6,414 nt of DNA from Flavobacteriia bacterium (GCA_009925805.1 RFQF01000118.1:1-6414); one strand, 5' to 3'. Shown: positions 1-6,414, numbered from the stretch's first letter. Translations and numbers: made by a program. The notes: generated from the sequence alone by a model not told the origin.

Positions 1-1826
1 CCTAAATCTGCGAAAATCAACCGGTTAATTGCTGTATAGGCAAATAAAAGCATTAATATCCCCTCGGCAATATTCACTATGGATAGGCTCTTTTTATCGT
101 AATGATTCCCGCTAAACTCATCCTTTTTTGATACATTGAACTTCGGTGTTCGAACAAATGAACTTTTAATTCGAAGATATCCCTCGATTACCGCCACGGC
201 ATTGCTTAAAGATAGAGCCATCGAAACGGAAAGGAATTGAAAAAAGCGCAAGCAAAAACGCACCAAATCAGGAATAATTTTCCCTTGTTTATCACGGTAC
301 GAATTCCAATAGTAAACCCCTAAAAATACGGTACTGATAATGAAGAAAGCGCCAAACTGCACGAAGAAATTCAAATCAGAAAACGAATCTTTAATGTGCA
401 AAATGGGGAGACTAAGTAAGGAAAGGATGAGAATAAACACAAACACCGAAGAATTGAATAGATGCGCAAGTCCATGAATTCGGTCGGAAAACCGAAGTCC
501 TTTTTCGGATACTAAACGTTTTCTGATTTTAATAAACACTTCCGCTCCTCCTTTCATCCATCGATGTTGTTGGCTTTTTAATGAAGACATCGTTATCGGG
601 AGCTCTGCAGGTGATTCCACGTTCTCGAGGTATTTGAATTTCCAACCTTTCATCTGCGCACGATAGCTCAAATCAAGGTCTTCCGTGATGGTGTCATGTT
701 CCCAGCCGCCGGCGTCTTCAATGCAGGATTTTCTCCAAACTCCTGCTGTACCGTTAAAATTGATAAAGTGTCCCGAGGCATTTCGTCCGCGTTGTTCTAT
801 GGCAAAATGCCCGTTCAACCCAAAAGCTTGCAATTCAGTGAGCATGGAATAGGTCTTATTTAAATGCCCCCAGCGCGTTTGAACCACACCCACATTTTCT
901 TGACCAAAATGCGGAATTGTTTTAAGTAAAAAGTCTGGATCAGGAACAAAATCCGCATCAAATATGGCAATGAACGCTCCTTCTACTTGATCCATCGCAG
1001 CATCCAAAGCCCCGGCCTTGTACCCTGTTCGATCCACACGGTGCACATGCTGAATGTTGATTCCCTGGGCTGAAATCTCGGCCACTTTTCGGGCAATGAT
1101 TTCCTTCGTCTCGTCCGTAGAATCGTCCAACACTTGAATTTGCAACTTATCTTTAGGATAATTCAATTTCGCCGTTGTTTCAATAATTCGTTCTGCCACG
1201 TACATTTCGTTGAACATGGGTAATTGTACCGTTACTTTTGGAGCTTCATTCATATTGAATGGTGGTGTAACGGGTTCTCCTCGTTTTTTCGATTTTCGGT
1301 AATTAATGGCCAGCGTTAATTGAACAACGCTGTAATAAAAGACCATCAACAGGCAGAAGAAGTAAACTCCTAGAATAATTTTAGCGGTAAAGTGAGACCA
1401 ATAATGCTCTTGGGTATATGTTGTGCCGTTTTTACGCGTAAAGGTTCTATCACCCCAATTAAAGAACCAAGTTACTTTCAAGCGCGCAGTAAATGGATCC
1501 TTTTCGTTGAACGTGTAATGAATTAAATGCTCTTTAGCATTCGTTTTAAAACGCTTGAGCGTGTCTCGAAGGTAATCCTTATCTACGAGGATTAGGACAT
1601 TTTCGCCAATGGGAACATTCCTGAACACGAATTCACCGTCGCTTGTTTCGGCCTTGAAATGTTGTCCCGTAGTTATGGAAACGAGCTCTAATTCCGCCTT
1701 ATCCACTTCGGACTTCGTATTGAAATCGACTATGTACCCTTTTATTTCTTGGGTTTTCGGAAGGGTCGCGGCATAAAAACCATTACAGAGCCATAAGGTT
1801 GTTACAACCCAGAAAATAAACCTCAT
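1..1826 (-). CDS. Membrane GT2 glycosyltransferase (cellulose-synthase-like) with exported N-terminal domain; 3' end missing
   Basis: I translated this by hand; the frame is open for 608 codons from the ATG at 1826 to the window edge. Residues 1-20 form a signal peptide (MRFIFWVVTT start). Residues 27-90 look like a small carboxypeptidase-regulatory-like beta domain (KGYIVD, then SDGEFVFRNVPIG). A membrane helix at about 148-174 is followed by basic RKSKKR, which places the next part in the cytosol. The GT2 catalytic core covers about 195-430: LDDSTD (D234/D235), DAD (D290-D292), TED (381-383) and the QQHRW motif (419-423), the D,D,D,QxxRW set of processive transferases. Further helices lie near 452-476, 487-507, 524-547 and 585-606. 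FVRTPKF at 557-563 is a conserved family segment, perhaps equivalent to the cellulose synthase gating loop (inference). Flavobacterial relatives known to me are about 490 aa and begin at the first helix, so the first ~145 residues are extra. Perhaps 30 C-terminal residues lie outside the window. Substrate and product cannot be told; 'cellulose synthase' should be read as fold only. It lies 30 nt downstream of the S46 peptidase gene. Confidence 0.93.
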   Translation of the reverse strand, partial: MRFIFWVVTTLWLCNGFYAATLPKTQEIKGYIVDFNTKSEVDKAELELVSITTGQHFKAETSDGEFVFRNVPIGENVLILVDKDYLRDTLKRFKTNAKEHLIHYTFNEKDPFTARLKVTWFFNWGDRTFTRKNGTTYTQEHYWSHFTAKIILGVYFFCLLMVFYYSVVQLTLAINYRKSKKRGEPVTPPFNMNEAPKVTVQLPMFNEMYVAERIIETTAKLNYPKDKLQIQVLDDSTDETKEIIARKVAEISAQGINIQHVHRVDRTGYKAGALDAAMDQVEGAFIAIFDADFVPDPDFLLKTIPHFGQENVGVVQTRWGHLNKTYSMLTELQAFGLNGHFAIEQRGRNASGHFINFNGTAGVWRKSCIEDAGGWEHDTITEDLDLSYRAQMKGWKFKYLENVESPAELPITMSSLKSQQHRWMKGGAEVFIKIRKRLVSEKGLRFSDRIHGLAHLFNSSVFVFILILSLLSLPILHIKDSFSDLNFFVQFGAFFIISTVFLGVYYWNSYRDKQGKIIPDLVRFCLRFFQFLSVSMALSLSNAVAVIEGYLRIKSSFVRTPKFNVSKKDEFSGNHYDKKSLSIVNIAEGILMLLFAYTAINRLIFADL

Positions 1827-1846
1827 ATGCAAAGCGAAATTTAAGG

Positions 1847-1854
1847 CAAAGATA
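1847..1854 (-). promoter_or_regulatory. Possible -7 box (TATCTTTG) ahead of the glycosyltransferase
   Basis: Read on the minus strand this is TATCTTTG, matching the Bacteroidota -7 consensus TAnnTTTG. It lies in the 30-nt gap after the peptidase stop codon, with 20 nt between it and the transferase ATG. No TTTG -33 element sits at normal spacing (the nearest TTTG is 33 nt upstream, inside the peptidase gene). It may be a weak internal promoter within a two-gene operon, or chance. Confidence 0.4.
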
Positions 1855-1856
1855 TA

Positions 1857-3992
1857 TTATTCTTTAATTAATGTCATTTCATCCACCAAATGCTTGGCAC
1901 CTGCATAAATATCCATCACCCAAAGTACATAACGAATATCCACTACGATATTACGGCATCGATCAGGATCAAACAGGTAGTCGCTCATCGTGCTCTCCCA
2001 GGATCGGTCGAAATTCAGCCCCATGAGATTTCCCTTATCATCCAGAACCGGTGAACCCGAATTCCCGCCGGTGGTGTGGTTCGACCCTGTAAAACAAACC
2101 CATAATTCATCCCCTTGTGCATAGGGTCCGTATGTTTTATTTGCCGCGAGTTCCACCATTCTCGGTAAAACTTCAAAATCTGGATTTCCTGTTTTATTTT
2201 TAGCGATTATTCCATTCAATGTAGTATGTTCGGTATAGGCCATGCCATCAACGGGCGACGATCCTTCTAGTTGACCGTAAGTTATTCTCAGCGTTGAGTT
2301 GGCATCGGCCCAATGTTTTTCTTTCGGAAACATGACATATTTGCCCTCCACATACCGCTGCATCCAAGGAGTTATTCGCGCTTGATACTTTTGAAAAGCG
2401 GGAACTACTTCTTGAACAAATACGGGATAAAAGGCGGTGTAGAAGGTGTACCCGAGGTCTTTTTGGAGCTTCTTCTGCGCTTTCGCGGAATACCCTTCAA
2501 TCGCCCGTATAAACCGGGTAGAATCTGTAAAAAGGGAACGATCGTAAATTGCCGTGGTCAGTTCATCTACCGACATTTTGAGGAATGCCAAGCGCTCCTT
2601 ATCCTTGAGGTAGGATTGCTCCGAAGCTAAATATCGTATTGTCAATGCACTAAAAATCGCCCGATCCACAGAATTGGCATAGTTCTTAAAAAAACCACGC
2701 GCCTTAGCCAGCAGTTTTCGCTTTTCCTCGCGCTGTGCTTCTTCATTATTGTTGGGGAACATTTGGATAAACTCCGCGGTTGATTTGGCTAATTTAAAGA
2801 ACTCCGGACCCACTAAAAAATACTCATAACCCATGGCATAGCGATACTCTTTATCGGCATTTTTGGCATACCATTGATTCAACGAGTCGAGGGCATCCGA
2901 ATAGATGTTCCACGCGGGATTGCTTGCCGCCGTTTGACGATATTTCACTTCGTATGCTTGCTTTACCGCTACCCCTCCCAGGTTGTTCAATCCTTCAACC
3001 TGCCCCATCCATTTCTTCCACCCGTTCGCTATTGAGGCTTGTTTAGCCGCATATTGAATACGAATTAACTCGGAAGATTTCATGCCGGCATCTATTGCCG
3101 CAAGGCTTTCGTCGCGCATTTGAATGCGTGCTGGACGCTCCTTTTCCACAATGAACTTGAGGTATTCGGAAACTACATGCTGTTCGGTAATCCCAGGAAA
3201 ACCATACACCATGGTAAAATCCCCCTCCTTTCGGGCTTTGAAAGAAATATTCAAATACTTCAGGGGTTGATACGGAACATTTTCGCTCGAATAGGCTGCA
3301 GGTTTGTTGTCTTTTCCCACATAAATTCGAAAAACGGAAAAATCGCCCGTATGCCGTGGCCAAACCCAATTATCCGTATCTCCGCCAAATTTACCAATGG
3401 AATTCGGGGGTGTCCCTACAAATCGAATGTCTTTGAATACCTCTTTCACCATCAAATAATAGGCATTGCCATAATCGAAGGCTTTAATCTCCGCCTCGTA
3501 ATGCGTGCCTTCTACGGCTTGCTTCACCAGCGCCGCAATATTCGCCGAAATTCGTGTTTGATCCTGCTTGCTGGATGCGTTTTTTAGCACCGCCTCGGTT
3601 ACGTCTTCCATACGAACTATACGTGTAGCAGTAAGGCCCGGGTTGGCTAATTCATCCTGCAAGGTTGCCGCCCAATATCCATTTTTAAGGTAGTCGTGCT
3701 CGAGGCTGGAATGCGATTGAATTTGTGAATACCCGCAATGATGATTCGTTAGCAAAAGTCCTTGGCTAGAAACGAGTTCTGCGGTGCACCCACCTCCAAA
3801 CTGCAGAATGGCATCTTTGAGGCTCGCTTGGTTTACGCTATAAATTTGTTCGGCTGTCAGTTTCATTCCTCGAGCCTGCATGTCCGATTCGAAAGCTTTA
3901 ATTATTAGGGGAATCAGCATTCCCTCGTCGGCATGAAGCTTAGCTATGGAAAGGCAAAAACACGCCACACCAAGAAAGAGGTTTCTTTTCAT
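1857..3992 (-). CDS. S46 family dipeptidyl-peptidase, DPP11 type (Asp/Glu-specific)
   Basis: This is a 711-aa periplasmic serine exopeptidase that removes dipeptides from the N-terminus of oligopeptides, a nutritional role in amino-acid-consuming Bacteroidota. A signal peptide (residues 1-21, cleavage likely after LHA, before DEGM) directs export. The chymotrypsin-like catalytic triad is visible: H85 in TNHHC, D217 in RHTGDF and S645 in GGNSGSP. C69 and C86 could form the disulfide beside the catalytic His. The helical S46 domain lies between the two halves of the protease fold (roughly 270-560). R663 in NFDRSW lies exactly 18 residues after S645, the same spacing as Ser655/Arg673 of Porphyromonas DPP11. 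That Arg gives preference for Asp or Glu at the second position of the peptide, whereas DPP7 has Gly there. N208, W209, R213, N323 and D662 occupy places where the family binds the substrate N-terminus (matched by pattern). Length and the C-terminal VDEM segment are normal for the family, so the gene looks intact. The start at 3992 gives the signal peptide directly. It is the first gene of a likely unit with the downstream glycosyltransferase. Confidence 0.96.
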   Translation of the reverse strand: MKRNLFLGVACFCLSIAKLHADEGMLIPLIIKAFESDMQARGMKLTAEQIYSVNQASLKDAILQFGGGCTAELVSSQGLLLTNHHCGYSQIQSHSSLEHDYLKNGYWAATLQDELANPGLTATRIVRMEDVTEAVLKNASSKQDQTRISANIAALVKQAVEGTHYEAEIKAFDYGNAYYLMVKEVFKDIRFVGTPPNSIGKFGGDTDNWVWPRHTGDFSVFRIYVGKDNKPAAYSSENVPYQPLKYLNISFKARKEGDFTMVYGFPGITEQHVVSEYLKFIVEKERPARIQMRDESLAAIDAGMKSSELIRIQYAAKQASIANGWKKWMGQVEGLNNLGGVAVKQAYEVKYRQTAASNPAWNIYSDALDSLNQWYAKNADKEYRYAMGYEYFLVGPEFFKLAKSTAEFIQMFPNNNEEAQREEKRKLLAKARGFFKNYANSVDRAIFSALTIRYLASEQSYLKDKERLAFLKMSVDELTTAIYDRSLFTDSTRFIRAIEGYSAKAQKKLQKDLGYTFYTAFYPVFVQEVVPAFQKYQARITPWMQRYVEGKYVMFPKEKHWADANSTLRITYGQLEGSSPVDGMAYTEHTTLNGIIAKNKTGNPDFEVLPRMVELAANKTYGPYAQGDELWVCFTGSNHTTGGNSGSPVLDDKGNLMGLNFDRSWESTMSDYLFDPDRCRNIVVDIRYVLWVMDIYAGAKHLVDEMTLIKE

Positions 3993-4006
3993 ACGATTGA
4001 TTTTGT

Positions 4007-4014
4007 CAAAAGTA
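4007..4014 (-). promoter_or_regulatory. -7 box (TACTTTTG) for the S46 peptidase
   Basis: On the minus strand this reads TACTTTTG, fitting TAnnTTTG, with 14 nt between it and the peptidase ATG at 3992. The implied leader is short, under about 12 nt. A TTG lies only 12 nt upstream, too close for a standard -33 element, so the upstream half of the promoter is weak or absent. It shares the 75-nt divergent region with the ribF promoter. Confidence 0.5.
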
Positions 4015-4049
4015 CTCGAAAAGTTTCAATGATGAAGCGACGGAATGGT

Positions 4050-4057
4050 TACCTTTG
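4050..4057 (+). promoter_or_regulatory. -7 box (TACCTTTG) for ribF
   Basis: TACCTTTG is a very good match to the Bacteroidota -7 element TAnnTTTG. A TTTC at 4024-4027, 22 nt upstream, is a possible -33 element (consensus TTTG, usual spacer about 19-21). Ten nt separate the box from the ATG at 4068, implying an almost leaderless mRNA. This leaves no room for an FMN riboswitch. Because the box lies upstream of 4068 but inside the longest possible reading frame, it also argues against any earlier start. Confidence 0.6.
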
Positions 4058-4067
4058 CCCCTGCAAA

Positions 4068-4994
4068 ATGACGGTACTAAACGACATCCACCAACTACCC
4101 TCCTCCTTTCGTCCTTTTGTGACTATTGGCACTTTCGATGGAGTGCACCGAGGCCACAAACAGGTGATTCAACGACTTGTGGAACGCGCCCAGGAGCAAG
4201 GGGTTGCGAGCATGTTGATCACCTTTGACCCACACCCTCGTGAAGCGTTAGGGCTTGGTAAAATCGCACTATTGACGGATTTGGAGGAGAAAATCGCTTT
4301 GTTAGAGGAAACTGCCCTGGATTACTTGTTAGTGATCCCGTTTACGCAAGCTTTTTCCCAATTAACGGCCAAAGAATTCATTGATCAGTATCTTGTAAAA
4401 CGGTTGAATATTTCCGGAATTATCTTGGGTTACGACCATAAATTTGGTAATCGGCGGGAAGGAAATATTGACCTTTTGCGGCATGAACTCGAACCCTTGG
4501 GTATTGCCGTGGAGGAAATATCTGCTCAGGCCGTGGATGAAATTATTATCAGCTCGACGAAGATTCGCCATGCCTTGAGTTCGGGAAATCCTTTTGAGGC
4601 CATGCGCTTGTTGGGTTATCCATATTCCTTCGAAGGAGTTGTGGTACATGGGGCAAAAAACGGACGTCTTATCGGCTTTCCGACCGCCAATTTAGCACCC
4701 AAGTCTGCATCTAAGGTAATTCCAGGAACCGGCGTTTATGCCGTTCAGTGTACCCTGGACGATCAACCGTTTTTAGGAATGATGAACCATGGCTCGCGAC
4801 CAACCGTGGACGGAATAAAGGAAGTATTGGAAGTTCATTTTCTCGACTTTAATTCGGATATTTACGGAAGAACCGTTCGGGTGCAGCTGTACGATCGCAT
4901 TCGAGATGAACAAAAATTTAACGGTTTGAATGAACTCAAGGAACAACTGGTAAAGGATGAAGCATACGTTCGTCGTCGTTTTATGGACTCTTAG
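4068..4994 (+). CDS. ribF: Bifunctional riboflavin kinase / FAD synthetase
   Basis: The cytosolic enzyme phosphorylates riboflavin to FMN and then adenylates FMN to FAD; it is essential for flavoproteins. From the ATG at 4068 it is 308 aa, the usual RibF length. Residues about 1-180 are the nucleotidyltransferase (FAD synthetase) domain: TIGTFDGVHRGHK (19-31) with the GxHxGH nucleotide-binding motif, TFDPHPR (52-58), GYDHKFG (121-127) and ISSTKIR (161-167). Residues about 185-308 are the flavokinase domain: VHGxxxGRxIGFPTANL (193-209), PGTGVYAV (219-226), GMMNHGSRPTVDG (237-249) and the LEVHFLDF segment (254-261) containing the family's conserved Glu. In the GMMN motif this protein has HGS where relatives often have IGN or IGT, a minor variation. 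The frame is open upstream to 3933, but those 45 extra codons cross the divergent promoter region and the signal-peptide start of the opposite gene, and lack family similarity, so I reject them. The LRR gene begins inside its last 13 codons. Confidence 0.97.
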   Translation: MTVLNDIHQLPSSFRPFVTIGTFDGVHRGHKQVIQRLVERAQEQGVASMLITFDPHPREALGLGKIALLTDLEEKIALLEETALDYLLVIPFTQAFSQLTAKEFIDQYLVKRLNISGIILGYDHKFGNRREGNIDLLRHELEPLGIAVEEISAQAVDEIIISSTKIRHALSSGNPFEAMRLLGYPYSFEGVVVHGAKNGRLIGFPTANLAPKSASKVIPGTGVYAVQCTLDDQPFLGMMNHGSRPTVDGIKEVLEVHFLDFNSDIYGRTVRVQLYDRIRDEQKFNGLNELKEQLVKDEAYVRRRFMDS

Positions 4995-5526
4995 TTTTTG
5001 GAGCATAGCGCAACCCAACCGAATTTATCGACTTTGGGAATTGGAAAACGCCGTTAAAGACAGTGTTTACTCCTTGGATTTACGTCGTGAAAAACTTTAC
5101 GCAATTCCTTCAATCGTTTACGAACTTCCTAACCTTACGGTGCTCAATCTTGCTAAAAACAAGCTCGAGTTGATTGGCGATTCCCTGACAATGCTCACTA
5201 ACCTCACGCGTCTCGATTTGAGTAACAACAAAATGAAGGCGATTCCCTACGCGGTGTATCAACTTTCCAACCTTACCCACCTTTCGTTGGGTCTGAATCA
5301 AATCGACCGCGTCCCGGACGAAATAGGCTATCTGACGAAATTGGAGGTATTGAATCTTTACGACAATGCAATCCAGTACTTTTCACCCAACCTTAAAGCC
5401 CTTCCAAACCTTCATTCCTTGGATATTCAAGGAGTCATGTACGGCCATGAAATGCACGGAAAATTGGTTCAAGATTTCAAGCATTGTAAATTGCTCATCG
5501 ATCCTCCTTGCTCTTGCATGGATTAG
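4957..5526 (+). CDS. Small secreted leucine-rich-repeat protein
   Basis: This 189-aa protein begins with a signal peptide (MKHTFVVVLW start, probable cleavage after SIA at residue 18), so it is exported; there is no lipobox Cys. About six 23-residue leucine-rich repeats follow, in register: near 37-59, 60-81, 82-104, 105-127, 128-150 and a partial one at 151-159. Each has the LxxLxLxxN pattern (LNLAKNKL, LDLSNNKM, LSLGLNQI, LNLYDNAI), and three have IP/VP after the Asn turn, the bacterial 'SDS22/typical' style. The tail after residue 160 is Cys-rich (HCK, PPCSC) and may cap the solenoid. LRR folds bind other proteins, but the partner cannot be predicted. The start lies 38 nt inside ribF in another frame. 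I trust it because only this ATG supplies the signal peptide, and no other ATG in this frame lies before the repeats. AAAGG directly abuts the ATG, too close for a Shine-Dalgarno site. Expression is likely by read-through and translational coupling from ribF. Confidence 0.88.
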   Translation: MKHTFVVVLWTLSFWSIAQPNRIYRLWELENAVKDSVYSLDLRREKLYAIPSIVYELPNLTVLNLAKNKLELIGDSLTMLTNLTRLDLSNNKMKAIPYAVYQLSNLTHLSLGLNQIDRVPDEIGYLTKLEVLNLYDNAIQYFSPNLKALPNLHSLDIQGVMYGHEMHGKLVQDFKHCKLLIDPPCSCMD

Positions 5527-5569
5527 GCTGTTTTTTTCTCGGAGACTTACCCTAATTCAATAATCCTCC

Positions 5570-5577
5570 TAACTTTG
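5570..5577 (+). promoter_or_regulatory. -7 box (TAACTTTG) ahead of the GTG-started surface-protein ORF
   Basis: TAACTTTG fits TAnnTTTG and lies in the 55-nt gap after the LRR gene, with only 4 nt before the GTG at 5582. If used, transcription would begin at or about the start codon, giving a leaderless message. No convincing -33 TTTG is present at the right spacing. The TAA at 5570-5572 is also the in-frame stop that fixes how far upstream the following ORF can extend. Confidence 0.45.
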
Positions 5578-5581
5578 GGTT

Positions 5582-6414
5582 GTGAAACGTTGGATTTTCC
5601 TTTTTTCTTGCTGGGCTTCGTTTCCTTTGCTCGGTCAAAATCATGTTTTCAATGGCGACTTTGAGCTGGGAGGGCCCGGAATTGGTTTTATAGTCAACGG
5701 AAACGGCTACAGCTTTCAAGTTCCCCCTTACCTCGGCACCACGTCTCCCGGAAATTGTACCGTAACCCAGCACCCTGAACTGTTCAATACAACCCAATTC
5801 CTTCCCATCAACGACCATACCTCGGGATCGGGAAATATGCTGGTAGTAGATGGAGGTACAACGGGAGGGAATCAACCCTTTTGGCAAGCAGGAAATAACG
5901 GCGGCGGTGTGTGTGGCCTAAGCCCTGGAAATAACTATCTGCTGTCCTATTGGCTTCATTCCGTCTCAACGGCGGTTACCAATCCAGCGACACAAGCCGA
6001 TATTAAGGTCCTTTTCACCAATGCCTCCAACGTTACTGTACTTACCCAACCCACCTTGGATAAACAAGGAATTGAAGTCCAACTTCAATTGGACTCTAGG
6101 GCCTTGAAATTCACAGGTGACAAGTCTCAGTTGCAGCAAGTTTTGTTGAATCTCATGACAAATGCCATAGAGGCATTTCCCGCCAAGTTTGAGGGTGTGA
6201 AAAATATCACTGTTCAAACAAAATTGGAAAACGATCGCATTGTGATGTCGGTAGCAGACAACGGAGTTGGAATTTCTCCAGAAATTGAAGCGGTCGTTTT
6301 TGAATTGCTTCGCACAAACAAAGAAAGCGGCATGGGCATAGGACTGTGGCTTTCAAAAACCATCATCGATTCACACCAGGGCAGTATCAGTTTCACAACT
6401 CGCGTGAACCAAGG
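5582..6414 (+). CDS. Chimeric ORF: secreted surface-protein N-terminus joined in frame to a histidine-kinase ATPase domain; runs off window
   Basis: One frame is open for 277 codons from GTG 5582 to the edge. GTG is the only credible start: an in-frame TAA lies at 5570-5572, and the first ATG is not met until codon 86. Starting there gives a textbook signal peptide (MKRWIFLFSC start, cleavage near LLGQ at 16-19). Residues about 20-153 are a secreted beta-sandwich module of the kind opening large flavobacterial surface proteins: FNGDFELG (23-30), HTSGSGN (79-85), then a YLLSYWLHSV strand and DIKVLFTNAS. From about residue 154 the sequence becomes the HATPase_c domain of a sensor histidine kinase: N box with N190/N194 (QQVLLNLMTNAIEA), G1 box DNGVGI (226-231), F box near F240, and G2 box GMGIGLWLSK (250-259). 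There is no phospho-acceptor His/DHp domain and no membrane helix between them. Since the signal peptide would export an ATP-dependent domain, a working natural fusion is unlikely; deletion or misassembly fits better. The individual halves are confidently recognised, but the joined product is not. Confidence 0.75.
   Translation, partial: MKRWIFLFSCWASFPLLGQNHVFNGDFELGGPGIGFIVNGNGYSFQVPPYLGTTSPGNCTVTQHPELFNTTQFLPINDHTSGSGNMLVVDGGTTGGNQPFWQAGNNGGGVCGLSPGNNYLLSYWLHSVSTAVTNPATQADIKVLFTNASNVTVLTQPTLDKQGIEVQLQLDSRALKFTGDKSQLQQVLLNLMTNAIEAFPAKFEGVKNITVQTKLENDRIVMSVADNGVGISPEIEAVVFELLRTNKESGMGIGLWLSKTIIDSHQGSISFTTRVNQ
6030..6070 (+). other. Probable breakpoint between secreted-protein and histidine-kinase sequence
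   Basis: Upstream of here the translation follows a secreted beta-sandwich pattern (VLFTNASNVTVL). Downstream it follows the linker into a kinase ATPase domain (DKQGIEVQLQLD). The change falls within about 40 nt and is in frame, with no repeat, insertion-sequence end or frameshift visible at the join. The exact point cannot be fixed without parent sequences, because TQPTL could belong to either side. Confidence 0.6.
6041..6414 (+). other. HATPase_c (histidine kinase catalytic) domain fragment
   Basis: This is the part of the chimeric ORF that encodes the GHKL ATP-binding domain, which in intact kinases phosphorylates a His in an upstream DHp domain. The TNKESGMGIGLWLSKTII lid segment is typical of PAS-type sensor kinases in many bacteria. 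The usual C-terminal strand after the G2 box is only just entered at the edge, so about 10-20 further residues of the domain are expected outside. If the join is an artefact, this is the 3' fragment of an unrelated sensor kinase gene. Confidence 0.85.

Noticed and set aside
2313..3587. Plus-strand and alternative minus-strand open frames of 105-155 codons inside the S46 gene
   Set aside because: The peptidase frame has full family motifs across this span; the others have no recognisable domains and are shadows.
4030..4042. Short inverted repeat TTCA...TGAA near 4025-4036 as an operator
   Set aside because: Four-base arms around a four-base centre are expected by chance in this composition; no second copy was seen.
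3933..4067. Extended N-terminus of 45 residues for ribF in the same open frame
   Set aside because: It spans both divergent -7 boxes and overlaps the signal-peptide region of the opposite-strand peptidase, shows no family similarity, and the 4068 ATG gives a normal 308-aa RibF.
3993..4067. FMN riboswitch upstream of ribF
   Set aside because: The gap is only 75 nt, is shared with a divergent promoter, has a -7 box 10 nt from the ATG, and shows none of the conserved RFN element helices.
5506..5537. Possible terminator after the LRR gene: CCTTGC/GCATGG stem with a run of seven T at 5531-5537
   Set aside because: The stem is six pairs with a T-T mismatch, lies within the coding end, and is separated from the T run by 9 nt; too weak to call.
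5552..6396. Minus-strand open frames of 60-111 codons opposite the chimeric ORF
   Set aside because: The plus strand encodes a signal peptide and clear HATPase boxes here; the minus-strand translations show no domain.

Overview
The window looks like chromosomal DNA from a member of Bacteroidota, most likely a flavobacterial lineage (Flavobacteriales in the broad sense). Several things point there: an S46 dipeptidyl-peptidase, a family concentrated in this phylum; a glycosyltransferase closely resembling the flavobacterial 'cellulose synthase family protein'; a secreted N-terminal module typical of large flavobacterial surface proteins exported by the type IX system; and promoter-like TAnnTTTG boxes, the Bacteroidota -7 element, next to four start codons. 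These assignments rest on recognising motifs by eye, not on a database search.

Left arm (minus strand, read right to left from about 3990). An S46 peptidase with the active-site arginine of DPP11 (acidic-residue-specific dipeptidyl-peptidase) is followed after 30 nt by a membrane GT2 glycosyltransferase, which runs off the left edge of the window. The transferase carries an unusual exported N-terminal extension with a carboxypeptidase-regulatory-like beta fold ahead of its first membrane helix.

Centre. A 75-nt divergent intergenic region (3993-4067) carries a -7 box for each direction. ribF, the bifunctional riboflavin kinase/FAD synthetase, reads right. A small secreted leucine-rich-repeat protein starts inside the last codons of ribF (38-nt overlap), so the two are almost certainly co-transcribed.

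Right arm. After a 55-nt gap with its own -7 box, a GTG-started ORF begins as a classic secreted surface protein. At about residue 154 it turns, in frame, into the ATP-binding half of a sensor histidine kinase, and it runs off the right edge. The two halves belong to different cell compartments and no membrane segment or phospho-acceptor histidine lies between them. The parsimonious reading is a deletion-created or assembly-created chimera. It is the most striking feature of the window and the least trustworthy stretch of it.

No tRNA, rRNA, CRISPR array, insertion sequence or long repeat was seen. No stretch of 300 bases lacks a gene. No shared pathway links these genes: peptide utilisation, polysaccharide or glycan synthesis, flavin cofactor synthesis and surface proteins sit side by side as ordinary housekeeping and envelope functions.
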